Shown here: positions 36,402 to 45,011 of the stretch, piece after piece | How the letters are laid out: each line of letters opens with the position of its first letter | How positions within the stretch are numbered: the stretch's first letter is position 1 | DNA from: Herbidospora mongoliensis | Lineage (GTDB): Bacteria > Actinomycetota > Actinomycetes > Streptosporangiales > Streptosporangiaceae | Assembly: GCF_001570545.1 (NCBI RefSeq) | Contig: NZ_BBXD01000021.1 | Coordinates: 1 to 64,000, forward strand | Direction: 5' to 3' | Length of the DNA: 64,000 nt | Notes under the pieces: generated by a model | Database searches by the model: none | Told to the model about the DNA's origin: nothing | The model's input: the letters and a program-made list of their open reading frames with translations, nothing else | Made by a program: the position numbers and the translations under genes

Positions 36402-36611
36402 AATGCCCTCGTCTACTCCCGAGAGGGTCAGGTCGGACAGCAGCCCACGCGTCGCGGCCAGGCTCAACCGGGTGAAAGCCGCCGCCTGGGCCTGGGGCAC
36501 GCCCGCCGCCACGCACAGCTCCACCAGCGGCGGCGGCCATCCGTCGATCAGGTCGGCGCACGGCCCTTCGGTGTGGGCGTGCCGGGCCTCCGTGCGGGGC
36601 CCGGCCTGTCA
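36402..36611 (-). pseudogene. Remnant of a TetR-family regulator (C-terminal fragment)
   Basis: One minus-strand frame reads WPPPLVELCVAAGVP, QAQAAAFTRLSLAA and RGLLSDLTLSG. This is the last-helices pattern of TetR ligand domains. The frame begins at a stop codon (36611-36609) with no HTH upstream and runs on into the antisense of the sigma gene. It looks like the 3' relic of a deleted regulator. This is the largest non-coding gap between genes on this side (36373-36618). Confidence 0.45.
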
Positions 36612-36618
36612 GTCCCTG

Positions 36619-37149
36619 TCAGGCGATGGCGAAGGCCTGGAGCTTGGTGTGCAGCTGGTTGAGGCCGCCGATGACGCAGGGCAGCGTCGGCGGGGTCGGG
36701 AGTCCCCCGCTCAGGGCGACGGCGGCGATCCGGTCGCCGGTGAACGGGCCCGAGGTGATCGTGCCGGGCAGCAGCACCCATCCGGTCAGGTCGCCGTGGA
36801 AGCGGGCGCCGCCGACCTCGCTGACCGAGCCGTCGTTCCAGTGGATGGACATCGCCAGATCCGCCGGCGCCATCGGCCCGGGGCACGCGCCGGTGAATCC
36901 GCCGTGGGCGCGCAGCACGCCCGCGCTGATCGACGGGTACTCGGGTGACGCGCAGTGGCCGACCGGGCCGGTGAGCTGCATCCAGTGGGTGGTGCTCGTC
37001 ATGCTCATGGCGGGGTTGAACAGGAGCGTGACCTCACCGCCCGTACAGGCGATGGTGCCCGGCGCTGCGGCGGCGGAGACGGGCACGGGACTGAGCGCGG
37101 AAGCGGCGGCGAGCGCCCCAACCAGGAACAACCTACGCATCGAAGACAT
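36619..37149 (-). CDS. Secreted hypothetical protein, ~176 aa
   Basis: A signal peptide (MRRLFLVGALAAASALSP, cleavage near VSAAAAP) is followed by a mature domain with three or four cysteines (IACTGG, VGHCASP, TGACPGP, LPCVIGG) likely in disulfides. Family not recognised. Starts at 37149 and 37140 are both possible and neither has a good ribosome site; a GGAGGGGAG lies further upstream. Confidence 0.6.
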   Translation of the reverse strand: MSSMRRLFLVGALAAASALSPVPVSAAAAPGTIACTGGEVTLLFNPAMSMTSTTHWMQLTGPVGHCASPEYPSISAGVLRAHGGFTGACPGPMAPADLAMSIHWNDGSVSEVGGARFHGDLTGWVLLPGTITSGPFTGDRIAAVALSGGLPTPPTLPCVIGGLNQLHTKLQAFAIA

Positions 37150-37230
37150 AGGTTCATGATCTTCATGGCTCCCCTCCGGCACCGGGTGGGCACGTCCCCG
37201 ATTCCGGTCAAGGTGCCATGAAATTCGCGC

Positions 37231-38190
37231 CTACGGATTCACGGTGAGGACGACCTTCGCGCGGGCGTGCTCGCCCTCCAGATAGCGCATGGCGTCGGCG
37301 GCCTCCTCAAGCGGGTACGTCCGGTCGATGACGGACGTCACGTCCCCGCCCTCGGCCAGCTCGCGCAGCGCTGTGAAGTTGGCGCGGCTCGGCTTGGCGC
37401 CCAGCAGCTGGATCTTGTCTTTGATCAGTGGCCTGACCAGCTGGCTGCGGAGGACGAGTCCTATCGGCCCGAAGAGGCTGCCGCCTTCGTACACCCCGCC
37501 GCCGGAGATCAGCAGCGTCCCGCCCGGCGCGAGGACCTTGCGCAGGTCGCCGAGAGACCGGTTGCCGACCAGGTCGAACACCAGGTCGTGCCGCTCGCCC
37601 GTCGTGGCGAAGTCCTGCTTCCGGTAGTCGACGACCCGGTCGGCGCCGAGCCCGGCGACCATCTCGGCGTTCCGCGTGCTGCACACGGCGGTCACCCGCG
37701 CGCCGCGCGCCTTGGCGAGCTGCACGGCGAACGTGCCGACGCCGCCGGACGCCCCGTTGATCAGCACCGACCGCCCCTTGTCGAGGTCCTTCAACCCCTG
37801 CAGCGCGGTGTTGGCGGCCAGCGGCATCGCGGCGGCCTGCTCGAAGGTGAGGTTCGCGGGCTTGGGCCCGACGACCTTCGCGGGGGCGGCGACGTATTCG
37901 GCGAACGCGCCGTCGTGCTCGCCGTAGACCTCGTCGCCCGGCTCGAAGCCCTCCCCCGAGACGACGACGCCGGCGAAGTCGGTGCCCAGGATCGGCGCCT
38001 TGGGCCGCCGTAACCCGAAGGTCAGGCGCGACAGGTAGGGGTCGCCGCGCAGCGCGTGCCAGTCGCGCGCGTTGAGCGAGGCGGCCATGACCTTGACCAG
38101 CACCTCCCCCGGGCCGGGGACGGGAGTGGGGACGTCTCTGCACTCCAGGATGTCGGGTGAGCCGTAGCGGTCCTGCACAATCGCCTTCAC
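37231..38190 (-). CDS. NAD(P)-dependent zinc-free alcohol dehydrogenase/quinone oxidoreductase (MDR)
   Basis: A 319-residue medium-chain reductase. The N-terminal GroES-like domain is typical (LECRDVPTPVPGPGEVLVKV, ILGTDFAGVV). The cofactor domain has GASGGVGTFAVQLAK followed by a basic/small residue pattern that favours NADPH. The structural-zinc cysteines of alcohol dehydrogenases are absent, as in quinone oxidoreductases. It is divergent from a TetR gene with two palindromic operators between, so it is the probable regulated target. Confidence 0.88.
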   Translation of the reverse strand: MKAIVQDRYGSPDILECRDVPTPVPGPGEVLVKVMAASLNARDWHALRGDPYLSRLTFGLRRPKAPILGTDFAGVVVSGEGFEPGDEVYGEHDGAFAEYVAAPAKVVGPKPANLTFEQAAAMPLAANTALQGLKDLDKGRSVLINGASGGVGTFAVQLAKARGARVTAVCSTRNAEMVAGLGADRVVDYRKQDFATTGERHDLVFDLVGNRSLGDLRKVLAPGGTLLISGGGVYEGGSLFGPIGLVLRSQLVRPLIKDKIQLLGAKPSRANFTALRELAEGGDVTSVIDRTYPLEEAADAMRYLEGEHARAKVVLTVNP

Positions 38191-38207
38191 GGGGGTTCCC
38201 CTCTGCT

Positions 38208-38226
38208 AGGTGTACGCCGTACACCT
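38208..38226. promoter_or_regulatory. TetR operator 1 (19-bp palindrome)
   Basis: AGGTGTACGCCGTACACCT is a perfect 19-base palindrome around a central base, with core GTGTACGCCGTACAC. It lies just upstream of the oxidoreductase start. Confidence 0.8.
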
Positions 38227-38236
38227 TGGACCATAG

Positions 38237-38251
38237 GTGTACGGCGTACAC
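38237..38251. promoter_or_regulatory. TetR operator 2 (15-bp palindrome)
   Basis: GTGTACGGCGTACAC repeats the core of operator 1 with only the central base changed; centres are 27 bases apart. It overlaps the promoter region of the TetR gene, consistent with autorepression. Confidence 0.8.
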
Positions 38252-38273
38252 TCGTCAAGGAGGCGACGAAGGA

Positions 38274-38939
38274 TTGGCAAGACTCAGCCGCGAACGCGTT
38301 CTGGAGGCCGCCGTGGCCCTGGCCGACGAGGCCGGGCTCGACGGGCTGAGCATGCGCAGACTCGCGACCGAACTCGGCGTGGTGCCGATGGCCCTCTACA
38401 AGCACGTCGCGAACAAGGACGAACTCCTCGACGGCATCATCGACACGGTTGTCGGCGAGATCGATCTGGGCCCGGTCGAGGGCGACTGGAAACCGGCCGT
38501 CAGGGCCCGCATCCTGACGGCGCGCGAGCAACTGCTGCGGCATCCCTGGGCGTCCAGCGCCATCGAGTCGCGCCGGAACCCCACGCCGGCCGTGATGACG
38601 TACATGAACTCGATCATCGGCCTGTTCCGGAGAGGCGGGTTCAGCGTGAACCTCGCCCACCACGCCATCCACTCGCTGGGCAGCCGGATCCTGGGGTTCA
38701 GCCAGGAACTCTTCGACGACATGGCGGCCGACCCGGAGACGCAGGAGGCGGCGGCGCACGCGATGAAGGACACGTTCCCGTGGCTGGCGGAGTTGGCGCT
38801 GCAGGTGGCCCACGACGAGAAGTCGATCGTCGGGTCGGGCTGCGACGACCAGTTCGAGTTCGAGTTCGCGCTGGACCTGCTCCTGGACGGCTTCGAGCGC
38901 ATCCATCAGAGCGCCCGAAGTGGTCCACAGCCGAGATGA
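38274..38939 (+). CDS. TetR/AcrR family regulator
   Basis: A 221-residue regulator. The HTH is at residues ~6-50 (RERVLEAAVALADEAGLDGLSMRRLATELGVVPMALYKHV split across helices) and the C-terminal domain is of the TetR_C type. TTG 38274 is chosen because a ribosome-site-rich stretch (AAGGAGG, then AAGGA) ends directly before it and the HTH starts here. The frame upstream to 38157 overlaps the operators. It probably represses itself and the divergent oxidoreductase. Confidence 0.9.
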   Translation: MARLSRERVLEAAVALADEAGLDGLSMRRLATELGVVPMALYKHVANKDELLDGIIDTVVGEIDLGPVEGDWKPAVRARILTAREQLLRHPWASSAIESRRNPTPAVMTYMNSIIGLFRRGGFSVNLAHHAIHSLGSRILGFSQELFDDMAADPETQEAAAHAMKDTFPWLAELALQVAHDEKSIVGSGCDDQFEFEFALDLLLDGFERIHQSARSGPQPR

Positions 38940-38996
38940 ACACAGCGGGTGAGATGCAGTACGGTTTGTGCCGCCCCCAGCACGAAGGAGCACGCC

Positions 38997-40457
38997 GTGA
39001 CGCTGCTCGCCGGCCGTTACCGCCTGCTCTCCCGGATCGGCCAGGGCGGCATGGGCGCCGTCTGGCACGCCGTCGACGAGCTCCTGCGCCAGGAGGTCGC
39101 GGTCAAAGAGGTGCTGCTGCCCCGTGACCTCGACGAACATCGCCTCGCCGAGATGCGGGAGCGCACGCTCCGGGAGGCCCGGGCCGCCGCCAGGCTGCGC
39201 TCGCATCCGTCGATCGTGACCGTTCACGACGTGGTGCTGGAGGACGGGCGGCCGTGGATCATCATGGAGCTGGTCCGGGGGCAGTCGCTGCAGGCGCTCG
39301 TGCGGCACGAGGGCCCGCTGACTCCTCAGCGGGTGGCCGCGATCGGGATGACCGTCCTCGACGCTCTCACCGCCGCTCACTCGACGGGCATTCTGCACCG
39401 CGACGTGAAGCCCGGGAACGTGATGATCACCGACCAGGGGCAGGTGCTGCTGACCGACTTCGGCATCGCCAGCGTCGCGGGTGACGTCAACCTGACGCAG
39501 ACGGGGGCGGTGTCCGGGTCGCCGGGGTTCATCGCGCCCGAGCGGCTGCGCGGTGAGCCCGACGGGCCGCCGTCCGACCTGTGGTCGCTGGCCGCGACGC
39601 TCTACACGGCGGTCGAGGGGACGCCGCCGTTCCAGCGGGACAATCCGGCGGCGGTCATGGCGGCGGTGCTCATGCACGATCCGCAGCCCATGCGGCTGGC
39701 CGGGCCGCTGACCCCGGTGCTCATGGCGATGCTGGACAAGGATCCGGGCCGCCGCATCCCGGCCGGCCACGCCGCGGAACTGCTGCGGTCCGTCGCCGGC
39801 GGAGGCGGCGGAGTGACCGCGCCGCCGACGATTCCGTCCGTGAAGCACTCGCAGAAGAAGAGCAAGGCGCCGATGTTCGCCGGCGCCGGTCTGGCCGTGG
39901 TGCTCGTGGCCGGGAGCGGCGCCGCGCTGTGGCTCGGCGGGCCCGACCGGGCCGAGGGGAAGCCGTCACCGTCACCGACGAAAGCGGTCGTGACGGCGAA
40001 GGTCACCGAGGAACCGAAGGCGGTGCTGATCGGCAACCCCGAGGCGTGTGAGCTGGTCACCCCGGCACAGATCCGGAACCTGCTCGGGGCCGCGGCCGAG
40101 CAGCAGTTCATGACCCACGACGCCTGTCAGTGGATGACCCCCGCCGGGGAGTACCTGCAGATCCAGAAGGTGCAGCTCGACTCCGAGACCACGGCCCGGC
40201 TCATGTACGACATGACCCGCGCCACCGAGGAGGACGAACCCAAACGGGAGCCCGCCACCAAGCTCCGCATCGGCGGGCCGGTCGGCGACGCGGGCATCGG
40301 CTGGACCAGGGACGCGGGCGCCTACAACCAGACCAAGATCACCATCCGTACCGCCAACGTGCAGGCCACGCTCTACTACTCGGGGCCCAAGGCCGGATTC
40401 GCCACCATCGACAGGTTCGCCAGGCTGGTGGTGGCGTCCCTGCGCAAGGCCGGCTGA
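38997..40457 (+). CDS. Membrane Ser/Thr protein kinase with DUF3558-like sensor domain
   Basis: A 486-residue Hanks-type kinase. The cytoplasmic kinase domain (1-~265) has GQGGMGAVW, catalytic lysine in VAVKEVL, HRDVKPGNVMI and LTDFGIAS. One membrane helix (MFAGAGLAVVLVAGSGAALWL) lies near 300. The extracellular part (~345-486) has CELVTPAQIRNLLG, a paired cysteine (DACQWM) and a C-terminal helix, resembling DUF3558. GTG 38997 has GAAGGAG 6 bases upstream. It could sense an extracellular ligand and signal inward; substrates unknown. Confidence 0.9.
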   Translation: MTLLAGRYRLLSRIGQGGMGAVWHAVDELLRQEVAVKEVLLPRDLDEHRLAEMRERTLREARAAARLRSHPSIVTVHDVVLEDGRPWIIMELVRGQSLQALVRHEGPLTPQRVAAIGMTVLDALTAAHSTGILHRDVKPGNVMITDQGQVLLTDFGIASVAGDVNLTQTGAVSGSPGFIAPERLRGEPDGPPSDLWSLAATLYTAVEGTPPFQRDNPAAVMAAVLMHDPQPMRLAGPLTPVLMAMLDKDPGRRIPAGHAAELLRSVAGGGGGVTAPPTIPSVKHSQKKSKAPMFAGAGLAVVLVAGSGAALWLGGPDRAEGKPSPSPTKAVVTAKVTEEPKAVLIGNPEACELVTPAQIRNLLGAAAEQQFMTHDACQWMTPAGEYLQIQKVQLDSETTARLMYDMTRATEEDEPKREPATKLRIGGPVGDAGIGWTRDAGAYNQTKITIRTANVQATLYYSGPKAGFATIDRFARLVVASLRKAG

Positions 40458-40461
40458 CGGT

Positions 40462-41253
40462 CTAGAGCGGGATGTCGCTGTGCCTCGCCCGGTTCTCCGG
40501 GATAGCGGGCGGCGAAAGGATGCCGTTGTTGGCGGACAGCCCTCCGTCGACCGGAAGGGTGACGCCGGTGATGTAGGACGCGGCAGGCGAGGCCAGGAAC
40601 CAGATCGCCTCGGCCTGCTCGCGCGCCTCCGACCACCGGTGCTGCGGGATGCGCTCCAGGATCGCCGGGCCGAGCACGGGGTGGGCGGCGGCACCGGCGT
40701 TGAGCCCGACCGACACGCCACCGGGGGCGATCGCGTTGACCCGCACGCCCTCGGCCGCGTAGTCGAGGGCGAGCCCGCGCACCAGGTTGACCACGGCCGC
40801 CTTGGTCGCGTTGTACGCCCAGGTCCCCGGGTCGCCGCCCAGCCCCGAGATCGACGAGGTGACCACGACGGAGCCGCCCCCGGAGGCCCGGAGCGCGGGC
40901 AACGCAGCCTTCACGCCGAGCGCCACACCTCGCACGTTGACCGCCCAGATGCGGTCGAACCGCTCGATCGCGCCGGGCGACTCCAGCGACCCGGCGCCGC
41001 CGATGCCCGCGTTGAGCACCACCGCGTCGAGCCGGCCAAATCGGTTGAGAGCCAGTTCGGCGAACGCCTCATTGGTCTCCTCGGTGGAGACGTCCCCGGT
41101 CACGGTCGCGACGTGGTCGGTCGCGATCTCGTCGAGGCCTCTTTTGTCGACGTCGACGGCGACCACTTTCACGCCCCGCCCGGCGAACAACTCGACGACG
41201 GCCCGGCCGATCCCGCCCGCCGCACCTGTCACGGCCACGACCTCTACGCTCAT
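40462..41253 (-). CDS. SDR family oxidoreductase
   Basis: A 263-residue classical short-chain dehydrogenase. It has the TGAAGGIG cofactor motif, NAGI, an active-site Ser in SSISGLGG, the YNATK catalytic pair, and a PVDGGLS C-terminal strand. The acidic residue after strand 2 (VDVDKRG) favours NAD. ATG 41253 follows AGGAG. It is divergent from the nucleoside importer operon; whether it takes part in salvage is unknown. Confidence 0.88.
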   Translation of the reverse strand: MSVEVVAVTGAAGGIGRAVVELFAGRGVKVVAVDVDKRGLDEIATDHVATVTGDVSTEETNEAFAELALNRFGRLDAVVLNAGIGGAGSLESPGAIERFDRIWAVNVRGVALGVKAALPALRASGGGSVVVTSSISGLGGDPGTWAYNATKAAVVNLVRGLALDYAAEGVRVNAIAPGGVSVGLNAGAAAHPVLGPAILERIPQHRWSEAREQAEAIWFLASPAASYITGVTLPVDGGLSANNGILSPPAIPENRARHSDIPL

Positions 41254-41378
41254 GCGCTCCTCTTCTCGATGGATGTCTCCAGAAGGCGGCAGGCATCCCA
41301 ACATACCCGCTTGTTCCGGTAGGAATAGTGTAGATAAGCTCTCCGTGCACCATCTCCGCAGCTCGGAACCGGGACCCC

Positions 41379-42407
41379 ATGAGAAAAACCCCCACGATCG
41401 CCGCCGTAGCCCTCCTCCTCAGCCTCGCCGCATGCGGCGGGGGCGAGACCGGCGGCACCGCCGCCGAGGCCCCTCCGGCCAAGTCGATCATCCTGATCAC
41501 CCCCAACCCGGTCGGCACCAACAGCTTCCTGCAGCTCGGCGTGAAGGGTGCCGAGGCCGCCGCCAAGGAGCTCGGCGCCTCCTTCAAGCTGTACGAGAGC
41601 AAGGACCCCACCTCCATCGCGCAGAACGTCGACGCGGCCGTCCGCGCCAAGCCGACCGTGGTCGTGGGCATCAGCTTCTCCTTCGACGACGTGTTCAACA
41701 CCGTCCCCAAGGCCAACCCCGGCCAGCAGTTCCTCCAGGTCGACTCGTGCGCCAAGGACCAGGCCCCGAACCTCTCCTGCGTCTCCTTCAAGGAGCACGA
41801 GGCCGCCTATCTGGCCGGCGTCGAGGCGGGCCTGCTCAGCACGAGCGGCCAGATCGGCGTGGTCGCCGCGCTGGACACCCCGTTCATCCACCGCTGGATC
41901 GAGCCGTTCTTCGAAGGCGCGAAGTCGGTCAAGCCGGAGAGCGCAGGCACTCCGCTCTACGTCGGCGGCAGCAACCCGTTCAGCGACCCTGCGCGGGCCA
42001 AGTCGCAGGCCCAGACCCTCACCGGACGCGGCGTCGACGTGATCGCGGCGGCGGCCTCCGGCGGCAACCCGGGCGTCTTCGAGGCGGTCGCGGCCTCCGG
42101 CGGCAAGGCCTTCGGCGTCGACGTCAACCAGTGCGCGCTGAGCCCCGGCAACGTCATCGACAACGTCCTCAAGAATGTGGATGTCGCCGAGAACGCCGCC
42201 ATCAAGGAGATCTTCAACGGCAAGGCCGGCGGCGTGAAGGTCTACGGCCTGGCCGAGGGCGGCGTGGGCGTCAACGCCCTGGGCGACGACCTGGCCTCCT
42301 CCGGCTGCACGGTGGCCGCCAGCCCCGACGTGGTCGCCAAGGTCAAGCAGACCCGCGACGACATCGTCGCCGGAAAGATCACCGTCGCGGACCCGCTCGC
42401 CGGCTGA
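41379..42407 (+). CDS. BMP family nucleoside-binding lipoprotein
   Basis: A 342-residue periplasmic-type binding protein of the BmpA/PnrA/NupN group. The lipobox is LAAC (Cys19). Body segments such as GISFSFDDVF, FKEHEAAYLAGVEAGLLS, GQIGVVAALDTPFI and AFGVDVNQ are typical. Such proteins bind purine or other nucleosides for the NupOPQ-type importer encoded next. Because the same operon carries methionine-salvage genes, methylthioadenosine is a plausible ligand (inference). The stop overlaps the ATPase start. Confidence 0.9.
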   Translation: MRKTPTIAAVALLLSLAACGGGETGGTAAEAPPAKSIILITPNPVGTNSFLQLGVKGAEAAAKELGASFKLYESKDPTSIAQNVDAAVRAKPTVVVGISFSFDDVFNTVPKANPGQQFLQVDSCAKDQAPNLSCVSFKEHEAAYLAGVEAGLLSTSGQIGVVAALDTPFIHRWIEPFFEGAKSVKPESAGTPLYVGGSNPFSDPARAKSQAQTLTGRGVDVIAAAASGGNPGVFEAVAASGGKAFGVDVNQCALSPGNVIDNVLKNVDVAENAAIKEIFNGKAGGVKVYGLAEGGVGVNALGDDLASSGCTVAASPDVVAKVKQTRDDIVAGKITVADPLAG

Positions 42408-43894
42408 TGACCGATCTCGCCGCCGAGTTGATCGGCGTGAGCAAACGGTTCGGCCCCGTACTCGCCAACGACGGCATCGACCTGGCAGTCGCCAGGGGCG
42501 AGGTGCACGCCGTGGTCGGCGAGAACGGGGCCGGCAAGTCCACCCTCATGTCGATCCTGTACGGCCTGCACCGCCCCGACGCCGGAGAGATCCGCCGCGA
42601 CGGGCAGCGGATCACCCTCCGCTCCCCCGCCGACGCCATCCGCCACGGCCTCGGCATGGTCCACCAGCGCTTCCGCCTCTTCCCCGACCTGACCGTCGCC
42701 GAGAACATCGTCATCGGCGCCGAACCCGTCCGCAGAGGCCACCTCGACCGCGCCGCCGCCCACCGGGCGGTGGCCGCCCTCTCGGAGAAGTACGGCCTGC
42801 GCGCCGACCCGTCGGCCCTGGTCCGCGGCCTGCCGGTCGGCGTGCGCCAGCGGGTGGAGATCCTGCGCGCCCTCTACCGCGACGCCGAGATCCTCATCCT
42901 CGACGAACCGACCGCCGTCCTGACCCCCGGCGAGACCGACCGCCTCTTCGAGGTCCTGCGCACCGTGGCGGCGACCGGCGTATCGATCCTCCTGGTCACC
43001 CACAAACTCTCCGAGGTCATGGCCGTCGGCGACCGCGTGACGGTCCTCCGCCAAGGCCGGGTCACCGGCCGCTTCACCACGCGGGAGACCAACGCGAACG
43101 AGCTCGTCAACGCCATGATCGGCCGCTCCCTCACCCCACCCGCACCCAAGCGCGCGCAGCCCCCGCAGGAGAACCCGGTCCTGGAGGTCCGCGACCTGAC
43201 GATCCACGACGCCGACGGCGTGGCCCGGCTGTCGGAGGTCTCACTGTCCGTCCACCCCGGCGAGATCGTCGGGCTCGCGGGCGTCGCGGGCAGCGGCCAG
43301 CGGGAACTCATCGACTCGGTGACGGGCCTGCGCGGCGCGGTGCCAGGAGTGTTCCTGGCGGGCACCCCCGTCCTGTCCGGCCGCGACCCGAGAGTGGCCT
43401 ACGTCCCGGAAGACCGCCACGGCCGCGCCACCGCACCGGGCATGTCAGTGGCCGAGAACATCCTGATGGGTGCCCAGCGCGAACTGGGCTCCCGCTGGTC
43501 CCTGCCGAGAGCGGCGGTGAAAAAGCGCGCCAAAGACCTGGTGGAACGCTTCTCCATCAGCGCCGCCTCGGTCGACATCCCCATCAGCGCCCTGTCCGGC
43601 GGCAACGCCCAGAAGGCGGTGCTGGCCCGCGAACTCACGCGGCCCTCTCACGTGGTGGTGGCCGAGGAACCGACCCAGGGCGTGGACGTGGGAGTGCGGG
43701 AACGCGTCCACGCCCTGCTCCTGGCCGCCCGCGACGAGGGCGCCGCCATCCTCCTCCAGTCGAGCGAGCTGTCCGAGCTACGCGAACTCGCCGACCGCAT
43801 CCTGGTCCTGTACGAGGGCCGCGTCGTCGCCGAGTTCCAGGGCGACGCCCACGAGACAGACATCGGCCGCGCCATGACGGGAGCGACCGAATGA
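42407..43894 (+). CDS. Nucleoside ABC transporter ATP-binding protein (tandem NBD, NupO-like)
   Basis: A 495-residue protein with two nucleotide-binding domains. The first has an intact Walker A (GENGAGKST, 38-46) and Walker B (LILDEPTAVL). The second has the altered P-loop usual for this class (GVAGSGQRE) and signature ALSGGNAQKA. This is the RbsA/NupO layout. It is the only ATPase in the whole salvage island and might also drive the orphan RbsB/RbsC pair at 50403-52489 (inference). Confidence 0.92.
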   Translation: MTDLAAELIGVSKRFGPVLANDGIDLAVARGEVHAVVGENGAGKSTLMSILYGLHRPDAGEIRRDGQRITLRSPADAIRHGLGMVHQRFRLFPDLTVAENIVIGAEPVRRGHLDRAAAHRAVAALSEKYGLRADPSALVRGLPVGVRQRVEILRALYRDAEILILDEPTAVLTPGETDRLFEVLRTVAATGVSILLVTHKLSEVMAVGDRVTVLRQGRVTGRFTTRETNANELVNAMIGRSLTPPAPKRAQPPQENPVLEVRDLTIHDADGVARLSEVSLSVHPGEIVGLAGVAGSGQRELIDSVTGLRGAVPGVFLAGTPVLSGRDPRVAYVPEDRHGRATAPGMSVAENILMGAQRELGSRWSLPRAAVKKRAKDLVERFSISAASVDIPISALSGGNAQKAVLARELTRPSHVVVAEEPTQGVDVGVRERVHALLLAARDEGAAILLQSSELSELRELADRILVLYEGRVVAEFQGDAHETDIGRAMTGATE

Positions 43895-43977
43895 CCACAG
43901 CCAGAACAAGCACCCGTCGGGCTCTTGTGAAATCCCGAAACGCGGTCGTGGCCCCGGAGACCGGAGCAAGCACATGA
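43891..43977 (+). CDS. 28-codon overlapping ORF between ATPase and permease
   Basis: ATG 43891 overlaps the ATPase stop (ATGA) and the ORF's own stop overlaps the permease start (ATGA at 43974). It encodes a basic 28-residue peptide, starting MTTARTSTRRALVKSR. No family is recognised. It could relay coupled translation across an otherwise 79-base gap, or be chance. Confidence 0.35.
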   Translation: MTTARTSTRRALVKSRNAVVAPETGAST

Positions 43978-45011
43978 CCGCACCCGCTCTCGCCCGCCGG
44001 GTCGTCGCCTCCGCGCCGGTAGTGGCCGTCGTCGGCGCGCTCGCGCTGACCACCCTCGTCATGCTTGTCGTAGGCGTCGATCCCACCCTCGCCTACCCCG
44101 CCCTGGTCAGGGGCGCGATCTTCGACGGCAACCTCGAATACACCATCGCCGCCTTCGTCCCCACGCTCGGCATGGCCCTGGCGTTCGCCCTGCCGCTGCG
44201 CGCGGGCGAGTTCAACCTCGGCGGCGACGGCCAGCTCGCCATCGGCGGGGTCACCGCCGCCGCTCTGGCCCTGCTCGTGCCGCTGCCGCCGGTCGTCGCC
44301 GTCGTGCTGCCGCTGGTGGCGGGCGCGCTCGCGGGCGGGCTGGTCGCCGCGATCGCGGCGCCGTTCAGCACGCGGCTCAGGATCCCCGCCATCGTCAGCA
44401 CCCTGCTGATCAGCGCCCCGGCCGTCTCCCTGGCCTCCTACCTGGTCCGCTTCCCGCTGGCCGAGCCCAACACCGGCATCGCCCAGACCCCGACCCTGCC
44501 GGACGCCTCGCATCTCCCCTTCATGGGCGGAAGCGGCTACGTCACGATCGGCCTGCCGCTGATCGTGGTGCTCACCGGCCTCTGGCTCCACATCGACGGC
44601 CGGACCGTCACCGGGTACGAGATTCGCGCCACCGGCCAGAACCGGGAGTTCGCCCGCTACGGCGGCGTCAAGGTCGACCGCGTCGCGGCGCTGGCGCTGG
44701 CCGGCGGCGGGGCGTTCGCCGGGCTCGCGGGGGCGCTGATCGTGCTCGGCCCGCCCTACCGGTTCGTCGACGGCGCGCTCACCGCGCCGGGCTACACCTT
44801 CACCGCCGTGGCGGCGGTCCTGCTGGCGAGCGCCCGGCCCCTCGCGATCCCGGTCGCGGTGGCCCTGCTGACAGTGCTCCAGGTCGGCGGCCTGGGCATG
44901 GAGCGGGAGGCCGGGGTGCCGAGCCAGCTCACCCAGATCGTCCAAGGGCTGATCATCGTGATCGTCGCCGTGCTGGCCACCGTCCGGGCCAGGCGGGGGG
45001 TGCGCGGATGA
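43974..45011 (+). CDS. Nucleoside ABC transporter permease (NupP-like)
   Basis: A 345-residue BPD_transp_2-type permease with eight or more helices. Family segments include LRAGEFNLGGDGQLAIGG and YEIRATGQNREFARYGGV, with GAFAGLAGAL later. It pairs with the next gene as the two channel subunits. Starts at the ATGA that closes the 28-codon ORF. Confidence 0.9.
   Translation: MTAPALARRVVASAPVVAVVGALALTTLVMLVVGVDPTLAYPALVRGAIFDGNLEYTIAAFVPTLGMALAFALPLRAGEFNLGGDGQLAIGGVTAAALALLVPLPPVVAVVLPLVAGALAGGLVAAIAAPFSTRLRIPAIVSTLLISAPAVSLASYLVRFPLAEPNTGIAQTPTLPDASHLPFMGGSGYVTIGLPLIVVLTGLWLHIDGRTVTGYEIRATGQNREFARYGGVKVDRVAALALAGGGAFAGLAGALIVLGPPYRFVDGALTAPGYTFTAVAAVLLASARPLAIPVAVALLTVLQVGGLGMEREAGVPSQLTQIVQGLIIVIVAVLATVRARRGVRG

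Noticed and set aside
41254-41378. Possible SAM, purine or other riboswitch before the nucleoside/methionine-salvage operon, and likewise at 52490-52556
   Set aside because: No recognisable aptamer core was seen, and the leaders are short (125 and 67 bases, shared with divergent genes).
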